Assembly (NCBI GenBank): GCA_026125895.1
Contig: JAHCKG010000019.1
Span: 1 to 64,000 of the forward strand
Source: Pseudolabrys sp.
GTDB lineage: Bacteria; Pseudomonadota; Alphaproteobacteria; Rhizobiales; Xanthobacteraceae
Direction of reading: 5' to 3'
Length of the DNA: 64,000 nt
A program made the translations under genes and the position numbers. The notes below the pieces were generated by a model, which made no database searches, had not been told where the DNA came from, and worked only from the letters and a program-made list of their open reading frames with translations. Positions 62,907 through 64,000 of the stretch are shown in pieces. Within the stretch, counting starts at the first letter, position 1, and every line of letters begins with the position of its first letter.

Positions 62907-63401
62907 TCAGGCGGCCTGGTTGATCTTGGCGAAGGTCTCTTTCATCGGCTCGGCCGACTCGGTCGCGACCTTCTGGGCCTGCGCCGTCAGTTCCTTGGTC
63001 TGAGCCGTCAGCGCGTCGAAACGGTTGCGCATGAAGGCGGTGGTGAGCTCGAGCACCTGCGAATACGACTTGGCGCCCATCAGTTCGCCCATCAGATCGA
63101 AGGCAGCGTTCGAATTGGCGCGCGCCGTCTCGATGAGCTTGAGGTTGTAGTCGGTGCAGCCCTTGGCGGCGATCGCGTAGGTCTCTTCGAGAGTCTCGGT
63201 GGTCTTTTCGGCGTTGGCCTTGATCTTCTCGTAGCCTTCCTTCGCCTGGGCGATGCCCTTCTCGGCGAATTCGCGGAAGGCCGGCGGTACTTCCATATTC
63301 GGCACGTCGAACTTCGGGATGTCGAATTTCGGCATCTGGAACATCGACTCGTTCACGGCGAAAAGCTTCGGCTTGTTTTCCATGGCAGTTTCGTCGGACA
63401 T
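62907..63401 (-). CDS. phasin (PHA granule protein) 1
   Basis: 164 residues. Starts MSDETAMENKPKLFAVNES with a repeat-like segment (MPKFDIPKFDVPNMEVP); the phasin helix bundle holds FREFAEKGIAQAKEGYEKIKANAE, DYNLKLIETARANSNAAFDLMGELM and ELTAQAQKVATESAEPMKETFAKI. It coats polyhydroxybutyrate granules. AAAGGA is nine bases before ATG 63401. Upstream TGC-N3-GCA sites suggest PhaR control. Paired with the second phasin at 63605. Confidence 0.9.
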   Translation of the reverse strand: MSDETAMENKPKLFAVNESMFQMPKFDIPKFDVPNMEVPPAFREFAEKGIAQAKEGYEKIKANAEKTTETLEETYAIAAKGCTDYNLKLIETARANSNAAFDLMGELMGAKSYSQVLELTTAFMRNRFDALTAQTKELTAQAQKVATESAEPMKETFAKINQAA

Positions 63402-63534
63402 GGGGGTGATCCTTTGTGAGGACATTTCCGGCTGCGTACGGACCGCTGCCCTCTGCCGGTCCGTAAGCGATGTGAGCAATCGCTGTCGCTCCCCGCAGGA
63501 AGCGACCTTGCCAGCTCAATATAAGCGCCATCGA

Positions 63535-63566
63535 GTGCATTGCAACAAAAATATTGCGATGCAACA
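63535..63566. promoter_or_regulatory. two TGC-N3-GCA sites upstream of phasin 1
   Basis: GTGCATTGCAACA (63535-63547) and TATTGCGATGCAACA (63552-63566); the second is read on the minus strand as TGTTGCATCGCAATA. They match the pair at 6337-6389 at 12/13 and 14/15 positions. Confidence 0.6.
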
Positions 63567-63604
63567 TGAAATGAACGGTAATTTAATACCGAAGGAGGCG
63601 CCGC

Positions 63605-63964
63605 CTATTTTGGAGTCATCTTCGACGCGTGCGCCGACAGCGCCTTGGCCTGCTCCGACAAGGTAGCGATCTGGCTCTTGATGTATTCGACCTGGAGCTC
63701 GGTCACTTCCTTGGCGTCCTTGGCCTTGAGCAGCCGATGGGCGAGGTCGAACGAGGCGGTCAGGTTGCGCTCGGCAAAGCTCATGGCGAGCTGGCCGGCC
63801 TCCTTGGCGTTGCTCTGCAAGCTCTTGGCTTGGGTCTCGGCGGTGCCGACGGCGTGGCGGCTGGCGGCGACAAAGCTGTCGAAGGCCTGCTTGGCCTGGT
63901 CCATGCTCTTCTCGGCGAATTCACGCATCTCGGCCGGAATTTGGTACTTCATGTCCTGCGCCAT
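63605..63964 (-). CDS. phasin (PHA granule protein) 2
   Basis: 119 residues. MKYQIPAEMREFAEKSMDQA, FVAASRHAVGTAETQAKSLQS, FAERNLTASFDLAHRLLKAKDAKE and QIATLSEQAKALSAHASKM are classic phasin_2 helices. AAGGAG stands before ATG 63964. The gap to phasin 1 contains the TGC-N3-GCA sites, so the two are separately promoted. Its own promoter lies outside the window. Confidence 0.9.
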   Translation of the reverse strand: MAQDMKYQIPAEMREFAEKSMDQAKQAFDSFVAASRHAVGTAETQAKSLQSNAKEAGQLAMSFAERNLTASFDLAHRLLKAKDAKEVTELQVEYIKSQIATLSEQAKALSAHASKMTPK

Positions 63965-64000
63965 GGTGGGAACTCCTTGGGTGGTTTTCAGCCTCACGGT

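Overview
The window is a GC-rich, densely coded stretch of an alphaproteobacterial chromosome, most likely order Hyphomicrobiales (Rhizobiales) near Bradyrhizobium, Rhodopseudomonas or Pseudolabrys. Grounds: RpoD with a long acidic spacer beside a DnaG without zinc ligands, carA and carB in separate places, the order carB-greA-(insert)-lrp-trxB-lysR, phasins, an exact FixK-type box, and a tRNA-His with A73 and no encoded G-1. Family names come from recognising motifs by eye; no database search was run.

Layout. 1-2349: right end of an integrated element (tightly coupled small genes, excisionase-like gene, tyrosine integrase) next to the 3' end of a CAU tRNA. 2567-10549: envelope genes (two lytic transglycosylases, an OmpA-domain protein, an MFS carrier), a FixK-box-preceded 35-aa membrane miniprotein, a two-gene small-protein operon behind TGC-N3-GCA sites, and a class V aminotransferase. 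10920-13369: an AT-richer foreign block with a GHKL ATPase/nuclease fusion and a frameshifted HEPN-like gene, flanked by palindromic repeats. 13691-22535: stress and small-molecule genes (PfpI/DJ-1 protein, thioesterase, MerR regulator with a divergent DUF2938-DUF2798 pair, subtilase with a small partner, periplasmic MsrA, wHTH-TPR regulator). 22809-34970: core genes rpoD, dnaG, carA, with mgtA, gentisate dioxygenase, a YqeY-like protein and a MarR regulator. 35035-44538: small-molecule uptake and catabolism, including a LysR-controlled operon of AtuA-like, AtuA-C-like and TAXI-TRAP transporter genes. 44620-50299: BrkB, carB, greA.

50490-52989 is the most unusual region: a cyanobactin-type PatG-like protease followed by two small Cys-rich peptides that share the leader MNLPxQxxPVxRxAS, which looks like a RiPP locus without a nearby YcaO. 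53032-64000 returns to housekeeping and accessory genes: chromate-transport pair, lrp, trxB-lysR, a DMT exporter with a 23-His tail, a candidate three-hairpin small RNA, an L,D-transpeptidase, an MFS protein, tRNA-His and two phasins.

Connections seen: the phasin promoter region (63535-63566) and the promoter of the small-gene pair at 5874-6283 carry nearly identical paired TGC-N3-GCA sites, suggesting one PhaR-type regulon. At least six families of palindromic intergenic repeats are scattered between genes.
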